NCBI RefSeq assembly: GCF_000721175.1
Contig: NZ_JOEZ01000015.1
Location: 106,937-170,936, forward strand
DNA length: 64,000 nucleotides
Direction: 5' to 3'
Source: Streptomyces anulatus
GTDB lineage: Bacteria > Actinomycetota > Actinomycetes > Streptomycetales > Streptomycetaceae
Shown: positions 52,561-60,525 of the stretch, piece after piece
Layout: each line of letters begins with the position of its first letter
Position numbering within the stretch: position 1 is the first letter of the stretch
The notes under the pieces: model-generated
The model's input: the letters and a program-made list of their open reading frames with translations, nothing else
The model's database searches: none
What the model was told of the DNA's origin: nothing
Program-made: the position numbers and the translations under genes

Positions 52561-52909
52561 GCAGGCGGACGGGCCCTTGGGAGAAGTGCCCGGCGCGTTC
52601 GGCCAATTGGCCGACCATGAGCCGGACGACCGTCACCACATCGGGATCGTCGACCAGGTAGACCTGCCGTCGGCCTTCGCGGCGGGAACGGACCAGACCG
52701 GCCAGCTTCAGCTTCGTCAGATGCTGGCTGACCGAGGGAAGCGTGCCGCCCACCCGCTCGGCGAGCCCTGTCACATCGCTCTCGCCCTGGGCCAGCGCCC
52801 ACACGATGTGCAGCCGTGCCGGTGTCGCCAGGAGCCCGAACGCCGCTGCGGCCTCCGTGAGCACCTCAGCGGGCGGATCCTGGAAGCCGCCGCCGGAACC
52901 TGTCGACAC
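52544..52909 (-). CDS. ArsR-family regulator
   Basis: A 121-residue winged-helix repressor. The helix-turn-helix is TGLAERVGGTLPSVSQHLTKLKLAGLVRSRREGRRQVYLV, standard ArsR/SmtB. Typical metal sites (Cys pair at alpha3 or the His/Asp set at alpha5) are not evident: the C-terminal helix reads VVRLMVGQLAERAGHFSQ with only one His. It may sense another metal arrangement or stress. GTG 52909 has GAGGAG about 8 nt upstream. Coupled to the disrupted mgtA, so it is the remaining regulator of a lost pump. Confidence 0.87.
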   Translation of the reverse strand: MSTGSGGGFQDPPAEVLTEAAAAFGLLATPARLHIVWALAQGESDVTGLAERVGGTLPSVSQHLTKLKLAGLVRSRREGRRQVYLVDDPDVVTVVRLMVGQLAERAGHFSQGPVRLRELGA

Positions 52910-53153
52910 GCTCGTATCTCCTCGTTCCCGGGCCGTACGCACGGACCCGACACCGCTGCCCGTCGCGGGCAGCCGAAAGGACCAGTGTAGGGGCCGTGCC
53001 GGAAGGGCCCGGGGCCCGCGCGAGGCATCCGGCCCGTCGAAGAGAGACTCATTGAGGTCGGGATGCGGCAAGGAATGACCGTGGAGAAGTCGCATCGGTC
53101 AAGAACGATCAACGCGCTCGAACGAAGCGGACAGGTTGCCATGCTGTCGGCCC

Positions 53154-53238
53154 AAGCGATTCCACCACTCCGAAGCGATTCCTGAAACCTGAAGCGATTC
53201 CTGAAACCTGAAGCGATTCCGGAAGCCGAAGCGGTTCC
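53154..53238 (+). repeat. Five-copy AAGCGATTCC array with ~19-bp period
   Basis: AAGCGATTCC occurs at 53154, 53173, 53192 and 53211 (exact 19-bp steps), and AAGCGGTTCC at 53229 (18-bp step). Two full 19-bp units GAAGCGATTCCTGAAACCT are identical. The array ends about 20 bp before the cvnD-like start. Even spacing on DNA suggests cooperative protein binding or recent slippage. Confidence 0.85.
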
Positions 53239-53259
53239 AGAAGAGAGAAGAGGGGACGC

Positions 53260-53916
53260 ATGCCCTCCGAGCACGTCGACAGCGACGAGAGCCCCAGCAC
53301 CGCCCACCGCACCTCCGGGAGCGTCGGCAGGAGCATGAGCGTAGAGGACATCGCGCTCACCCTGAAGATCGTCGTGGCGGGCGGCTGCGGGGCCGGGAAG
53401 ACGACCCTGGTCGGCGCGGTCAGCGAGATCCGCCCGCTGTACTCGGAGGAGGCGCTGGGCGAGAGCGGGCGGCACAAGGACGAGACCGGCGACGTGGAGC
53501 GGAGGGCCACCACGACCGTAGCGATGGATTTCGGCCGTATCACCGTCCACTCCGGCCTGTCGCTCCACCTGTTCGGCACGCCGGGCCAGGACCGCTTCCG
53601 GTTCCTGTGGGACGAGCTGTGCGAGGGCGCCCTCGCGGCGATCGTGCTGGCCGACACCCGGCGGCTGGAGGACTGCTTCGCCGCTGTCGACCACTTCGAG
53701 CGCAGCAGGATTCCGTTCGTCGTCGCCGTCAACGGCTTCCCCGGCGCTCCTGACCATACGGAGCACGAGGTCGCGCAGGCGCTCGACCTCGACCCCGGCA
53801 CGCCGGTCGTGCCGTGCGACGCCCGCGACCGGGCCTCCGGAAAAGAAGTCCTGATCCGTACGGTCGAGTATGCCGGGCGCATGCACACCGCCCGCCTCCT
53901 CGCCTCCGTCGGCTGA
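53260..53916 (+). CDS. CvnD-type conservon GTP/ATP-binding protein
   Basis: A 218-residue small GTPase-like protein of the conservon D group. The P-loop is VVAGGCGAGKTTLVGAVSEI. LHLFGTPGQDRFRFLWDELC is the switch II region with the DxxG-like TPGQ. The last base-recognition motif is VAVNGF (N-G in place of NKxD, as in CvnD). Conservons pair such proteins with a roadblock protein and a sensor kinase near the membrane. Here the kinase and DUF742 partners are absent. It follows a five-copy repeat array that may control its promoter. Confidence 0.87.
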   Translation: MPSEHVDSDESPSTAHRTSGSVGRSMSVEDIALTLKIVVAGGCGAGKTTLVGAVSEIRPLYSEEALGESGRHKDETGDVERRATTTVAMDFGRITVHSGLSLHLFGTPGQDRFRFLWDELCEGALAAIVLADTRRLEDCFAAVDHFERSRIPFVVAVNGFPGAPDHTEHEVAQALDLDPGTPVVPCDARDRASGKEVLIRTVEYAGRMHTARLLASVG

Positions 53917-53941
53917 CGGCCCGGCGCCGAGGCCCCGTCGG

Positions 53942-54370
53942 TCAGCCGGCCATGTCGGCCATCGCGACCACCTTGTCGATCCGCACCCGCACGATCAGTT
54001 CGCCGGGCACGCCGTTGCGCCGGCCGAACTCCTCGGCGGCGTCGGCCGCCACGTATCGGCCGGCGATCAGCGTCGCCCAGCGAAGGAGTTCGCCCGGGTC
54101 CTCGCTCAGCTCGGCATGCCCCTGCACCACCGCGAACGCGTAGGGAGGCCGGTCGTCGTCGACGCACAGGGCTACCCGCCCGTCGCGTGCGAGATTGCGC
54201 CCCTTCACGCTTTCCTTGCCGGTGTTGAAGACCACCGAGTCGCCGTCGAGAAGGAACCAGACGGGCGCGATGTGCGGACTGCCGTCGGCCCGCACCGTGG
54301 AAACCTTCGCCGTGCGCGTGCCCTCCGAGAGGAAGGCCCGCCATTCTTCATCGGTCATGTGGTGTGCCAT
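53942..54370 (-). CDS. Pyridoxamine-5'-phosphate-oxidase-like split-barrel protein
   Basis: A 142-residue flavin split-barrel protein. It shows AKVSTVRADGSPHIAPVWFL, VVFNTGKESVKGRNLARDGR and VALCVDDDRPPYAFAVVQG. This is the PPOX class F420/FMN-binding plan seen in Rv1155-like proteins; residues for FMN/F420 phosphate contact (KGRNL, R in DGR) are present. Role could be F420-dependent reduction or heme turnover. The ATG at 54370 replaces a longer frame. It lies convergent to the cvnD-like gene and divergent from the roadblock gene. Confidence 0.85.
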   Translation of the reverse strand: MAHHMTDEEWRAFLSEGTRTAKVSTVRADGSPHIAPVWFLLDGDSVVFNTGKESVKGRNLARDGRVALCVDDDRPPYAFAVVQGHAELSEDPGELLRWATLIAGRYVAADAAEEFGRRNGVPGELIVRVRIDKVVAMADMAG

Positions 54371-54510
54371 GGGCCCATCCTGAGCCCGATCCCCGCGTGG
54401 CGCGAAGCGGCACCTTGGGCGGTGAGGGGCGCTTGCCCCCACGAGGCCGTTGCGCAAGGCTTACGCGCGTAGCGGGGTACGGGGAACGAAGGTACGGGGA
54501 GGACGAGCAC

Positions 54511-54924
54511 ATGCCGCTTGACCGGGGACTTGACTGGCTCCTTGACGATCTCACCAGCAGGGTGCAATACGTACGGCACGCCTTGGTGCTGTCGAACGAC
54601 GGACTGGTCACCGGGGCCAGCACCGGGCTCGCCCGTGAGGACGCGGAGCACCTGGCGGCGGTCTCCTCCGGGCTGCAGAGTCTGGCGCGCGGGTCGGGGC
54701 GCCACTTCCGGGCTGGCCGTGCCCGCCAGACGATGGTCGAGTTCGACGAGGCACTGCTCTTCGTGACGGCCGCGGGCGACGGCAGCTGCCTGTGCGTGCT
54801 GACGGCGGCCGAAGCCGACGTCGGCCAGGTCGCCTACGAGATGACCCTGCTCGTCAACCGGGTCGGAGAGCACCTCGGAGTCTCCGTCCGCCAGGGCGGT
54901 CCCGAGGACATCGGGCCCTTCTGA
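54511..54924 (+). CDS. Roadblock/LC7 protein (CvnB-type)
   Basis: A 137-residue roadblock/LC7 protein. LDWLLDDLTSRVQYVRHALVLSNDGLVTGAS is the typical N-terminal helix-strand. EHLAAVSSGLQSLARGSG and MTLLVNRVGEHLGVSVR complete the domain. Such proteins regulate small GTPases; in conservons CvnB partners CvnD. Here it lies 0.6 kb from the cvnD-like gene with an unrelated gene between, so pairing is plausible but not proved. GGGGAGGA upstream of the ATG is strong. Confidence 0.88.
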   Translation: MPLDRGLDWLLDDLTSRVQYVRHALVLSNDGLVTGASTGLAREDAEHLAAVSSGLQSLARGSGRHFRAGRARQTMVEFDEALLFVTAAGDGSCLCVLTAAEADVGQVAYEMTLLVNRVGEHLGVSVRQGGPEDIGPF

Positions 54925-55042
54925 CCTGTCTGACCTGCAATTCTCGTCGCCGGTGGCGAGTTATCCACAGGGCTGACGGACGATGACTCCCTCGGGCTAC
55001 CGTGATCACGGAGAGTATTCGAGCCGACGGGGGAGGACAGTC

Positions 55043-56053
55043 ATGACGGTCAGGGAAGTGCTCCGAGCACACGCCAGGACTCAGGACGCGCGGGCCGAGC
55101 GCACGAGCGTGCGGGTCGGCGCTCATGCCGGGGGTGTGAGCGCGGAGGCAGAGAGTGAGGGCGGGCACACCTCGTCCGCCGCCCCGGCGGCGACGGTGGC
55201 GGCCGGGCGCGCGGCCCAGGAACTGGGCCTCCGGCGTGCGCAGTTCGAGCTCGCGGTGCACCTGGGGCTGATCGCCGTCGTCGGTGCACCGGGCGGTGGG
55301 CGGTCACGGGTGCATGAGGAGGAGATCGCGCGCCTGCGGGAGCAGCCGGGCTTCCCCGACGGCCTGGCGGAGCGGGTCCGCACTGTCGGCACGGCGGAAG
55401 GAGCGGGCCTGCTGGACATCGCTCCGGCACGGTTCACCCGGCTCGCACGGGCGGGCTGCGTCTCACCGGTCACGTTCTATCTGAACCGGTATCGTGCGGT
55501 GGTCTGGCTCTACCTCGCCGACGAGCTTGCGGCGTTCGCGGCCCGGGAGCCCGAGCTGCTTGCCGGGCGGACGCCCCTGGGGATGCGCACGATGCTGGAG
55601 TCCGGTGCCGACTGGCGGGCACGCAACTGGCGTTCGCAGCGCATCGACCGGCTGCTGAACCGCACGTGGGACCCCTGGGCGCGATCGGCGGTCCAGGCGT
55701 CGGCACTGGACCCGGTGCAACTGGCGGAAGTGGTGGACGACCCCTATGAACGCGCCTATCTCGTACGGGTCCGGCCGGAGTCGGTCTTCGGACGTCCGGG
55801 GTCGATGGTGGCGAGAGAGGCCATGGGGGAGTTGACGCTGGCCGACGACCCCGACGAAATCCTCTGGCGGCGGGTCAACCTGACGCTGGAGCTGGACCGG
55901 GCACGCGAGGACCGGCCGGCCCCGCGTCCCGGGGACGACGGCGGGCGAGTCCGGGCGGCGCCGGCCGTCCTGTCCGAGTCCGCAGCGGTGGGCGTGCCGA
56001 CCGGAAAGGGGTTCCTCGCCAGGCTGGGGTGGCGTGGGCGGGGCGCCGGATAA
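55043..56053 (+). CDS. Streptomyces-type DNA-binding-like protein (DUF6397-like)
   Basis: A 336-residue protein. The N-terminal half has AAQELGLRRAQFELAVHLGLI and then LLDIAPARFTRLARAGCVSPV, both helix-turn-helix-like. They are followed by VTFYLNRYRAVVWLYLADEL, the feature by which I recall the family annotated DUF6397. A middle part reads RNWRSQRIDRLLNRTWDPWA; the C-terminus is Arg/Gly-rich. GGGAGGAC precedes ATG 55043. Function not established; a role in development or DNA binding is a guess. It follows the roadblock gene by 118 bp. Confidence 0.65.
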   Translation: MTVREVLRAHARTQDARAERTSVRVGAHAGGVSAEAESEGGHTSSAAPAATVAAGRAAQELGLRRAQFELAVHLGLIAVVGAPGGGRSRVHEEEIARLREQPGFPDGLAERVRTVGTAEGAGLLDIAPARFTRLARAGCVSPVTFYLNRYRAVVWLYLADELAAFAAREPELLAGRTPLGMRTMLESGADWRARNWRSQRIDRLLNRTWDPWARSAVQASALDPVQLAEVVDDPYERAYLVRVRPESVFGRPGSMVAREAMGELTLADDPDEILWRRVNLTLELDRAREDRPAPRPGDDGGRVRAAPAVLSESAAVGVPTGKGFLARLGWRGRGAG

Positions 56054-56092
56054 AGTTCCGCGCCGATCGTTCGGATAGGTCATCCTGTCCGG

Positions 56093-56581
56093 ATGTTGAT
56101 CAGGGAAGCAACCTCCGAGGACTGGCCCGCCATCTGGCCGTTCTTCCATGCGATCGTCTCCGCGGGCGAGACGCTCACCTATCCGCTCGAGCTCGGTGAG
56201 GAGGACGCCGAGGGATGGTGGTTCGTCGCGGCGCCGAGTCGAGTGGTCGTCGCCGTGGACGATGCCGGGACGGTGCTCGGCACGGCGAAGATGAACCGCA
56301 ACCACATGGGCAACGGGTCCCACATAGCCAGCGCCACCTATATGGTCGACCCCGCTCACTCCGGCCGGGGAGTGGGGCGCGCGCTGTGCGAACACTCGGT
56401 CGACTGGGCTCGCGCCGAAGGGTATCGGGCCATGCAGTTCAACGCGGTGGTCGAGACCAACACCCACGCCGTCAAGCTATACCGGTCGATCGGCTTCGAC
56501 GTGATCGGCACCCTTCCGGAGGGCTTCCACCACCCGACCCAGGGCTATGTGGGGCTGCACATCATGCACAAAGCACTGTGA
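56093..56581 (+). CDS. GNAT N-acetyltransferase
   Basis: A 162-residue GNAT protein. It opens LIREATSEDWPAIWPFFHAI. The acetyl-CoA loop is VDPAHSGRGVGRALCEHSVD (Q/R-x-x-G-x-G/A), and the final unit NTHAVKLYRSIGFDVIGTLP is the usual C-terminal strand. Such proteins acetylate amines of antibiotics or amino acids; PhpT/Bar-like phosphinothricin acetyltransferase features are not clear. Start at ATG 56093, 39 bp after the previous gene, so co-transcription with the DUF6397-like gene is possible. Confidence 0.85.
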   Translation: MLIREATSEDWPAIWPFFHAIVSAGETLTYPLELGEEDAEGWWFVAAPSRVVVAVDDAGTVLGTAKMNRNHMGNGSHIASATYMVDPAHSGRGVGRALCEHSVDWARAEGYRAMQFNAVVETNTHAVKLYRSIGFDVIGTLPEGFHHPTQGYVGLHIMHKAL

Positions 56582-56739
56582 CGCCGTAGCGTCCTGCCAG
56601 CGCCCCGCCCCCCGCCGGAGGGGGCGAGCGCGGCGATCAGCCGAAGGGATGATCAGCTGTCGGTCACAGCTCCGGGCCCGGAAGCGTGCGCCCGGCCGGG
56701 CCGCCGTCCGCCGCACCGCTCGCGGTGACCGCCGGGACG

Positions 56740-57142
56740 ACCGTCCCGGCCCAGGAAAGTGCTGTCCCGTGCCCGTCCCGCTCTCGCCCCCGGGCATCCG
56801 GCGGGCGATGTCCCCGCCGGATCAGGAGAAGGCGGTCGTCAGATACCGCCTGACGGCGTCCTCGTCGGCCCGCATCTCCAGGTCACCGGCCGACAGTTCC
56901 CGGATCCCGTCACGGATCCGGACCTCGATGCCCCGCTCTGGGGCCAGCGGCGCGGCCGTGAGTTGCGTACGCGCCAGGGTGGAGGCGTACAAACGCGGCG
57001 ATGTCCTCCCCGGCGGGCGCTCCGGGCAGCGCCGCCGCCTGCCGCTGACCCAGGTCGGTGAGGCCGGCCCAGGCCGCGCGGTGTCCAGGAAGTGGCCGAG
57101 GTTGGACGGTGTCTGACCGTGACGGATCAGCAGCATTCGCAT
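56740..57142 (-). pseudogene. Decayed histidine phosphatase
   Basis: The start is intact: MRMLLIRHGQTPSNLGHFLD, with the catalytic RHG. A frame change then gives GLTDLGQRQAAALPGAPAGE. Another returns to ASTLARTQLTAAPLAPERGI and VRIRDGIRELSAGDLEMRAD, ending at a premature TGA. A further frame past the stop still reads RMPGGESGTGTG, which belongs to the normal family sequence (MPGGES). Three or more frame changes mean the gene is dead, although most of the sequence remains readable. Confidence 0.7.
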
Positions 57143-57392
57143 AGAACGGGTCACGCTCCAGGCTCCGGCGAGCGGCCGGCGGCAGACAGATCCCCCAACC
57201 CACCCTCTCATTCGGCCACCGTCGGAGGACAGTGCGACAGGGGGGTCTGCCCGCCTTGCCGGAAGTGACGGTGTTATGGGCGGAGTTGGTGCGAGAGGAT
57301 AGGCGCGGGGCGACTGCGCCGTGCCTGGGTGATGACAGTACTGTGCGCCCCACCGCCATTCGGGCGATGAGAAGCATCTGGAGGAAGAATCC

Positions 57393-58028
57393 ATGACCAT
57401 ACCCAGGAGATCGTGGCGTGGCGCGGGAGCACTCGTGGCCGCTGCGGTCGTCGGTCTGACCGGAGGCGTCATCTCCGCCGGTCCGGCCGCGGCTCACACC
57501 CCCACCTGGGCCGTGACCTGCTCCGAGGTGACTGTAGACCTCACCAACTACACGAGCGACGTCCCCAACACGGTGACCGTCACGGTGGACGGCAAGGACC
57601 TGCTCCCCACCGAGACGTTCGGCCGTGAGTTCCACAAGAAGCTGACGCTTCCCCAGCACGACAAGCCGGTGACCGTCCGACTGGTCGTCAAGGACGCCGA
57701 CGGCGACGGCAAGCACTCCATCGACAAGTCGGAGACGGCGGAGGTGTGTGACGAGCCCAGTCCCACGCCGACGGAGCCGACCCCGACGCCGAGCGAGTCG
57801 GCCCCGTCGGAGACGCCGTCCGAGACGCCCGAGCCGAGTGCCACCCCCAGTGAGCAGCCTTCGGAGTCCACGCCCACCGCGCCGGCCCCGAGCCCGAGCT
57901 CGCCGGACCTGGCCGAGACCGGCTCGTCGTCGTCGACGCCGGTCATCGGTGGCGCCGCCGTCGCGGTGCTGCTGGCCGGTGGCGGCATCCTGTGGGCCGT
58001 CCGCAAGCGGCGTACCGCGCAGAACTGA
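57393..58028 (+). CDS. LAETG-anchored cell-surface protein
   Basis: A 211-residue exported protein. The signal peptide is MTIPRRSWRGAGALVAAAVV through PAAAH. A ~85-residue beta-rich domain contains two Cys (43 and 119). A Ser/Pro/Thr/Glu repeat region (TPTPSESAPSETPSETPEPS) follows. The LAETG sorting signal is at 173-177, then a hydrophobic helix and RKRR tail. LAXTG is the motif read by the class E sortases of Streptomyces. Length and order match the typical short anchored proteins. It is predicted to be linked to peptidoglycan. Confidence 0.9.
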   Translation: MTIPRRSWRGAGALVAAAVVGLTGGVISAGPAAAHTPTWAVTCSEVTVDLTNYTSDVPNTVTVTVDGKDLLPTETFGREFHKKLTLPQHDKPVTVRLVVKDADGDGKHSIDKSETAEVCDEPSPTPTEPTPTPSESAPSETPSETPEPSATPSEQPSESTPTAPAPSPSSPDLAETGSSSSTPVIGGAAVAVLLAGGGILWAVRKRRTAQN

Positions 58029-58123
58029 CGCTCCAGCGCTCAGTTGACCTGGCAAGCCGCGGCCGAGACCGCACGAGCCGTGGTCGAGGGGGTGCCGCAT
58101 CACCGCGGTGAGGCGGTACCCCT

Positions 58124-58182
58124 TCTGCGTCCGCCACCCCTCCGCGTCCGCCACCCCTCCGCGTCCGTCACCGCTCCGCGAC
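58124..58182 (-). repeat. 17-bp tandem repeat at the SpoIIE gene 3' end
   Basis: TCCGCGTCCGCCACCCC occurs as one near-perfect, one perfect and one variant copy, followed by a partial fourth. It overlaps the last codons and stop of the SpoIIE-type gene and may reflect slippage. No gene lies in 58029-58167. Confidence 0.7.
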
Positions 58183-60300
58183 CGTCGGCGGCGGCGTGGT
58201 GGCCGGCGGGGGAGTGGGGCCGATCTCGCACCAGACGGCCTTGCCCTCGCCGCGGGGCTCGATCCCCCAGCGCGTGGCGACCGCGTCGATCAGAAGCAGC
58301 CCCCGGCCGGAGGTGGATGTCTCACCCGGCGTACGCCGCCGGGGCCAGGCGCTGGACCGGTCCTGGACCGACAGCCGGATCCGCCGTACCGGTTCGGGCA
58401 GCACTTCCAGCGTCAGGACGGCCCCGCCCTCGGTGTGCAGGAGCACATTCACCAGCAACTCGCCCGTGACGAGCTCCGCATCGTCGGCGAACTCGGCCAT
58501 GTCCCAGTCGGCGAGGGCCTGGCGCACGATCGCGCGGGCGTCCGAGAGCCCTTCCGGGTCCGCTTGGTGGATGTACTGGTGGAGCCGCGGCGCGTGCGAC
58601 GACCCCACGTCAGGGCTGCGGCGCAGGATTAGGAGCGCCACATCGTCCCCCGACCCCCACCGTTCCCACAGGCGTTCCGACAGGTGGTCGGCCAGCGCCT
58701 CGGCCCCGGCCGGTCCGGCGCTCACCTCGTTGCGCAGAGCGTCGATCCCGGTGTCGAGGTCGGCTCCGGGCTCCTCCACCAGCCCGTCCGTGTACAGCAC
58801 GAACGTCTCACCCGGCACCAGGTCGAGCCGGGTCTCCGGGTACTCCTCGTCCTGGAGGTCCGTGGAGGTGCCCAGCGGCAGCCCGCCGCGCACCTGTGGG
58901 CTGCCGACCCGCCCGTCGAGGTGGCGGATCAACGGGCTGAGATGCCCGGCCCGCACCACCTGCACCGCTCCGGACGCCAGGTCGACCTGGGCGTACGTGC
59001 AGGTGGCAAAGCGTTCGGTGTCCAGTTCGGCGAGGAATCGGGAGGCCCGCGCCAGCACGCTGGCCGGTGGGTGGCCCTCGGCGGCGTACGCGCGCAGGGC
59101 GATGCGCAACTGGCCCATGATGGCGGCCGCGTGGGTGTCGTGCCCCTGAACGTCCCCCACGACCAGCCCGTAACGGTTCTTGGGGAGGGTGATCACGTCG
59201 TACCAGTCGCCGCCGACCTGCCGGCCGCTCCACGCGGCGTGGTACCGGACCGCGATCTCACCGCCCTCGACGTCCTGTATCCGGCGCGGGAGCATCGCGG
59301 ACTGGAGTTGGGTGGCGAACTCCCTCTCCTCGTCGAAGAGCATCGCCCGTTGCAGGGACTGGGCCACGATGGCGGCGAGGCCCAGGCACAGAATGCGCTC
59401 GTCCGCATTGAAGACCGTGCGTTCGCGGTAGAAGAGGGCCAGCCCGCCGAGCGACCGGGCCTGGGCCACCAGCGGAAGATACGCCGCTGCCCGGAACCTG
59501 AGCCTCCCGAGATGCGGCTCCAGTTCCGGGTAGCGCCGGGCCAGCGCGGCGAGGGAGGTGATGAACCGGGGGCGCCCGCTGCGGATGGTGTCCGCGAGGG
59601 GGAGGTTGCGGTCGAGGTCACCGGAGCCGAGCCCGTCCAGCACCTCGAGCGACTCGCCGCTCAGTGCGACGATGTTCAGCGCGGAATTCTCAACGAGCCC
59701 CAGGGCCAGCCCGTCCGCGCCCAGGCGGGCCAGCCCGCCGGGTCCGGTGAGGGCGGCCGTCACGTCGTCCACGGTCACCGCGCGGGACATAGCACTCGTT
59801 GTGCGTTCAACGATATTGGTCTGGCGCTGCCGCCGCTTCTCCAGATCGAGCACGAAGGCCGAATGGGTGACCTCCGCCGTCGCATCCCGGACGACCCCCA
59901 CGATCCGGTGGGCCTTTCCGTCCTTCGATCGCAGAATACGGGCCTGGACATGGGTCCACTGCGTGGTCCCGTCGTCCAGCGGTACGCGGAAGTGGATGCT
60001 GCAGGAATTGCCGCCGCCGCTGATGGCCTCGTCGATCGTGACGTCGAACCGGGCCCGTTCCGCCGGTTCCAGGTGCTCCAGCAGGGCGGCCGGGCGTGCG
60101 TCGAACGTCGCCGGATCCACGCCGAACACCATGAGCCCGGCCTCGTCGATGTCCAGGGTCCGGGTGTCCAGATCCCAGTCGAAGCTGCCGGTCCGGTTCA
60201 TGGCGAGGCGTTCCGTCGGCCGGATCTCACCGTCGGGCTTCCGGTCGATCCGGCGGAGCGGAGATGCTTCGGCGTCCTGCCGCCGTTCGTCGTCGGTCAT
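58168..60300 (-). CDS. PAS-GAF-SpoIIE phosphatase with C-terminal HATPase domain
   Basis: A 710-residue signalling protein. A PAS domain (about 25-125) begins SFDWDLDTRTLDIDEAGLMV, and a GAF domain covers about 150-300. Then comes a PP2C/SpoIIE phosphatase with GRQVGGDWYDVITLPKNRYG and VVGDVQGHDTHAAAIMGQLR, whose Asp residues bind Mn2+. A C-terminal HATPase_c module follows (ELVTGELLVNVLLHTEGG, then GRGLLLIDAVATRWG). This fused plan serves as phosphatase and kinase of anti-sigma antagonists in Streptomyces. No antagonist gene is adjacent. ATG 60300 begins MTDDERRQDAE. Confidence 0.88.
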   Translation of the reverse strand: MTDDERRQDAEASPLRRIDRKPDGEIRPTERLAMNRTGSFDWDLDTRTLDIDEAGLMVFGVDPATFDARPAALLEHLEPAERARFDVTIDEAISGGGNSCSIHFRVPLDDGTTQWTHVQARILRSKDGKAHRIVGVVRDATAEVTHSAFVLDLEKRRQRQTNIVERTTSAMSRAVTVDDVTAALTGPGGLARLGADGLALGLVENSALNIVALSGESLEVLDGLGSGDLDRNLPLADTIRSGRPRFITSLAALARRYPELEPHLGRLRFRAAAYLPLVAQARSLGGLALFYRERTVFNADERILCLGLAAIVAQSLQRAMLFDEEREFATQLQSAMLPRRIQDVEGGEIAVRYHAAWSGRQVGGDWYDVITLPKNRYGLVVGDVQGHDTHAAAIMGQLRIALRAYAAEGHPPASVLARASRFLAELDTERFATCTYAQVDLASGAVQVVRAGHLSPLIRHLDGRVGSPQVRGGLPLGTSTDLQDEEYPETRLDLVPGETFVLYTDGLVEEPGADLDTGIDALRNEVSAGPAGAEALADHLSERLWERWGSGDDVALLILRRSPDVGSSHAPRLHQYIHQADPEGLSDARAIVRQALADWDMAEFADDAELVTGELLVNVLLHTEGGAVLTLEVLPEPVRRIRLSVQDRSSAWPRRRTPGETSTSGRGLLLIDAVATRWGIEPRGEGKAVWCEIGPTPPPATTPPPTVAER

Positions 60301-60525
60301 TCCTGCTCCGGAGGTCGTCCGGCGGGGCTGTGCGTCGGCGCACCCCGTAGGCCTCAATTGTCGAGCCGTATCGATCGGAGTGCCACAGCGGCCCGCCCCG
60401 CACAGCCCCCCGCTTCCGGCGCGGTCCCCGGGGGCCGCAGAATGGCGGCCGAGGACCATCCACGACCATGGAAGGCGCCCCCAGGCGTCCCAGGTGTCCA
60501 TGAGCCCAGCGAGCGGAGCGCACAC

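Noticed and set aside
53154..53238. CRISPR-like regular repeats
   Set aside because: The units are 10-19 bp with no unique spacers and no cas genes; this is a tandem repeat.
58684..60525. Possible 5' extension of the enoyl-CoA-hydratase-family gene through the SpoIIE locus
   Set aside because: The extension is antisense to the phosphatase; family homology begins at ATG 60526.
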